Of a stretch of 14,354 nucleotides of DNA, positions 12,716 through 14,354 are shown piece by piece (within the stretch, counting starts at the first letter, position 1; every line of letters begins with the position of its first letter). The stretch comes from an uncultured Acinetobacter sp. (GTDB lineage Bacteria; Cyanobacteriota; Vampirovibrionia; Gastranaerophilales; Gastranaerophilaceae): assembly GCA_946623365.1 (NCBI GenBank), contig CAMORE010000046.1:1-14354 (forward strand), written 5' to 3'. Position numbers and translations under genes: made by a program. The notes beneath the pieces were generated by a model. It saw only the letters and a program-made list of their open reading frames with translations, did not search any database and was not told the origin of the DNA.

Positions 12716-12734
12716 ATATGTAATTTATTATTAA

Positions 12735-13418
12735 CTAGCTTTTATAGCATGCTCCCGGAACATCTACATCTTTACCGTCTTGCTTTTTAGTAGATGCTTT
12801 TGCACTATAGTATTCTTTTTTTACAATCCAGTTATTTGTAAATAATGTTTCTGTGCATGTATCCAATTTAGAAGGCATAACATGTCCGTTTGTTGTTACA
12901 ATAAAAGAATATATAGATTGAGCATCAGATGATAATCCCGAAACATTCGGATTAAAATAAACTATGTAGCTTGCTGCTCCATATTTATTTTCAGGATACT
13001 TTGTTGTATCAATATCACTTTCACTTCCTGTTCCAAAAGCTATTTTTGTATCGTCTTTCAAAATTGCATAATTTTTAGTAAAATCACTTTTTGAGCCAAC
13101 TAATGTTGTTTCTGTAGTTGCTGCCAAGCTTGAGCCGCCAGCTGTAGTATTTCCTTTATCATCAGTTGAATAAATATCTTTAAATACATAGTATTGGTTA
13201 ATAAAGCTTGCAAAATCATCAGCAGATTCAATGCTTTCGTGTTCAGCAGCATAAGCTCTTGCTGCATTTTCTAAATTTGTATGAAACTTTGCAAGTTTAA
13301 CACCAACTTGTTTGTATTTTGTATCAGCCATTAATGTAGGCATAGTAACAGCGGCTACAACACCGATGATACCTAATGTTATTAGCACTTCTGCTAAAGT
13401 AAAACCTTTTTTCTTCAT
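12735..13418 (-). CDS. Type IV pilin / pseudopilin-like protein
   Basis: 227 residues. MKKKGFTLAEVLITLG is a class III (prepilin peptidase) signal: cleavage after Gly5, mature protein starting at Phe6, with the conserved Glu at mature position 5 (Glu10) and a ~20-residue hydrophobic helix. The globular part contains FNPNVSGLS (155-163), GHVMPS and two cysteines (188, 224) that could close a C-terminal disulfide loop like the pilin D-region. Secretion and assembly genes are not nearby. ATG at 13418 is chosen because AAGGAG (13428-13433) lies 9 nt upstream; an in-frame TTG at 13434-13436 overlaps that site and lies at the predicted transcription start. It is a paralogue of the next gene, with its own promoter and terminator. 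Major pilin, minor pilin or type II secretion pseudopilin cannot be distinguished. Confidence 0.88.
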   Translation of the reverse strand: MKKKGFTLAEVLITLGIIGVVAAVTMPTLMADTKYKQVGVKLAKFHTNLENAARAYAAEHESIESADDFASFINQYYVFKDIYSTDDKGNTTAGGSSLAATTETTLVGSKSDFTKNYAILKDDTKIAFGTGSESDIDTTKYPENKYGAASYIVYFNPNVSGLSSDAQSIYSFIVTTNGHVMPSKLDTCTETLFTNNWIVKKEYYSAKASTKKQDGKDVDVPGACYKS

Positions 13419-13441
13419 AAGTATTCTCTCCTTCAAGTATA

Positions 13442-13469
13442 ATTATACACTATTTTAGAATTAAATCAA
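13442..13469 (-). promoter_or_regulatory. Promoter of the pilin-like gene
   Basis: On the minus strand TTGATT (13464-13469), a 16-nt spacer and TATAAT (13442-13447), predicting a start near 13435 and a ~17-nt leader that includes the AAGGAG site. Confidence 0.55.
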
Positions 13470-13503
13470 TTAAAATCTATTTATGAGAGTATTAACTTTT
13501 GTG

Positions 13504-13532
13504 ATTATATACAAATTATCATAAAAAGTCAT
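13504..13532 (-). promoter_or_regulatory. Possible second, upstream promoter of the pilin-like gene
   Basis: On the minus strand ATGACT (13527-13532), a 17-nt spacer and TATAAT (13504-13509). Together with 13442-13469 it would give tandem promoters. Confidence 0.4.
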
Positions 13533-13600
13533 TGTATGAACCATTGCGGGAAAGAATAACCACAGAAAACATATAATAAGATCTGATTCACACACGCGCT

Positions 13601-13636
13601 AAAAAAAGGATTGAACATTTGTTCAATCCTTTTTTT
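13601..13636 (-). terminator. Strong bidirectional terminator between the two pilin-like genes
   Basis: AAAAAAAGGATTGAAC and its exact complement GTTCAATCCTTTTTTT flank an ATTT loop, a perfect 16-bp stem with seven T on either strand. It ends the minus-strand transcript of the gene at 13678 and isolates it from the next pilin-like gene. Confidence 0.88.
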
Positions 13637-13650
13637 GTTTTAAGTTTATT

Positions 13651-13667
13651 GTTGGGTTTCACCCAAC
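13651..13667. repeat. Short GC-containing hairpin after the second pilin-like gene
   Basis: GTTGGGT-TTC-ACCCAAC is a perfect 7-bp stem with a 3-nt loop, lying 11 nt past the stop codon on the minus strand and before the main terminator. No T-run follows it directly; it may protect the mRNA 3' end. Confidence 0.5.
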
Positions 13668-13677
13668 CTGCAGACTA

Positions 13678-14352
13678 CTAGCTTTTACACGTGGTGCCTA
13701 CACAACATCCATTTTTACTCTCAGTCCCCTTTGTCTTTGCAAGCTCTTTGTTCAATTTACCGTTATTTGTTCTGTCTAAAAGCCCTTTTAAACAATAATC
13801 AGTGTTATCAGGCATTACATAGCCTTTATCCGTCATTATAAATTTAAATTCATTTTGAACAGTGCTCAAACCGTTTACATTAGGTTTAAATGTTAATGCA
13901 ATTGCAGGGGTACCATATTTTTGTTTGAACGATGCATCTGCTTGATTTCCGTATGTTGTTAAAATCGTATATCCGGTCTTTCCATCTTTTACAAATACTT
14001 CTGTATCATCTTTCAATTTAAAATTAGCTTCCGAAATTGGTGATGTCTCATCAGGAACAGTCTGTCCGTTCACTTTAATATCTTTGCCGTTTGCATCTTT
14101 TTTATTTTCAGAATATTTTATATTTGACACATCTTTATAAATTATAATTTTACTAATATTAGGAACTGTAATGTCATTATTCATTGCATTAAAAGCTAAA
14201 GCGGCATCTTCAGTAACAGACCTAAATTTAGCTATTCTTGAACTAATCAATTGATATCTGCTGTCTGCCATCAATGTCGGAATTGTTAATGCTGCTACAA
14301 CACCGATAATAGCCAGTGTTATAAGAACTTCTGCCAACGTGAATCCTTTTTT
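13678..14352 (-). CDS. Type IV pilin / pseudopilin-like protein, 5' end off the window
   Basis: Partial. Reading the minus strand from the right edge gives KKGFTLAEVLITLAIIGVV, so the frame continues past the internal TTG at 14337 and the initiator codon lies beyond the window. The prepilin peptidase site (KKG, then FTLAE) is intact. 224 whole codons plus the stop are visible. It is a paralogue of the 12735-13418 product: shared features include LMADxxY after the hydrophobic helix, LKDDT, KYG, FKPNVNGLS, the GYVMP block followed by a cysteine, and a Cys-Lys-Ser C-terminus. Unlike its sibling it has three further cysteines near the end (NGCCVGTTCKS). It probably forms surface pili or secretion pseudopili; the class cannot be fixed from the sequence. 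Confidence 0.88.
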   Translation of the reverse strand, partial: KKGFTLAEVLITLAIIGVVAALTIPTLMADSRYQLISSRIAKFRSVTEDAALAFNAMNNDITVPNISKIIIYKDVSNIKYSENKKDANGKDIKVNGQTVPDETSPISEANFKLKDDTEVFVKDGKTGYTILTTYGNQADASFKQKYGTPAIALTFKPNVNGLSTVQNEFKFIMTDKGYVMPDNTDYCLKGLLDRTNNGKLNKELAKTKGTESKNGCCVGTTCKS

Positions 14353-14354
14353 TA

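Larger units (their letters stand above)
12372..12734. other. Gene-free stretch between wecB and the pilin-like gene
   Basis: Holds, in order, the 24-bp palindrome, the degenerate dispersed repeat, a terminator for wecB (12489-12530), a G/T-rich stretch (12543-12600) with only a trivial 25-codon frame, a tandem AAATTTACAAA repeat near 12659-12676, and the bidirectional terminator at 12678-12715. No convincing gene was seen. Confidence 0.6.

Noticed and set aside
13434..13436. TTG start adding six residues to the pilin-like protein
   Set aside because: It overlaps the Shine-Dalgarno and lies at the predicted transcription start; ATG at 13418 gives the canonical short leader before the prepilin peptidase site.
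14335..14337. TTG as start of the right-edge pilin-like gene
   Set aside because: It would remove the KKGFT prepilin processing site, which is present in frame just upstream up to the window edge.

Overview
The window is AT-rich DNA (roughly one third G+C by eye) carrying ordinary bacterial housekeeping genes. Two things suggest the organism: two tandem type IV pilin/pseudopilin-like genes whose N-termini read GFTLAEVLITLxIIGVVAA, and the mix of RlmD-type methyltransferase, YebC, YbaB, RecR, short-form SpeD and a TspO homologue. The best guess is a gut-associated non-photosynthetic relative of Cyanobacteria (Vampirovibrionia/Melainabacteria, e.g. Gastranaerophilales). This is inference from the look of the proteins; no database comparison was possible.

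Layout. 1-703 has no convincing protein gene. It holds a perfect palindrome (39-74) and a striking 375-bp composite element (94-468). The two ends of the element are inverted copies of a hairpin plus homopurine/homopyrimidine mirror-repeat module, and its core (about 177-385, close to 50% G+C) folds into at least five local hairpins. 704-1021 (minus) is thioredoxin. 1157-3474 is an overlapping pair: DEDDh exonuclease and TRAM/Fe-S 23S rRNA uracil-C5 methyltransferase. 3515-4015 is an exported protein of unknown function and 4104-5471 a phosphohexomutase. 5566-7976 is a tight operon: TPR lipoprotein, Lgt (the enzyme that lipidates lipoproteins), and a zinc-dependent medium-chain dehydrogenase. 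8065-9899 is yebC-ybaB-recR, with an octamer-built inverted repeat between ybaB and recR. 10082-10543 (minus) is S-adenosylmethionine decarboxylase, divergent from a short TspO gene (10777-11163), which is followed by UDP-GlcNAc 2-epimerase (11226-12371). 12372-12734 holds palindromes and two terminators. 12735-14354 (minus) holds two paralogous pilin-like genes, the second running off the right edge.

The genes do not form one pathway. They are maintenance functions: DNA processing (exonuclease, RecR, YbaB), translation (RlmD, YebC), envelope and surface (phosphohexomutase, WecB, Lgt, pilins), redox (thioredoxin, dehydrogenase) and polyamines (SpeD).

The most unusual content is non-coding: the 94-468 element with potentially triplex-forming ends, a dispersed palindromic repeat (39-74, 625-642, 12418-12467), the octamer inverted repeat in front of recR, and several genes whose -10 box places the transcription start at or next to the start codon with no Shine-Dalgarno sequence (leaderless mRNAs).
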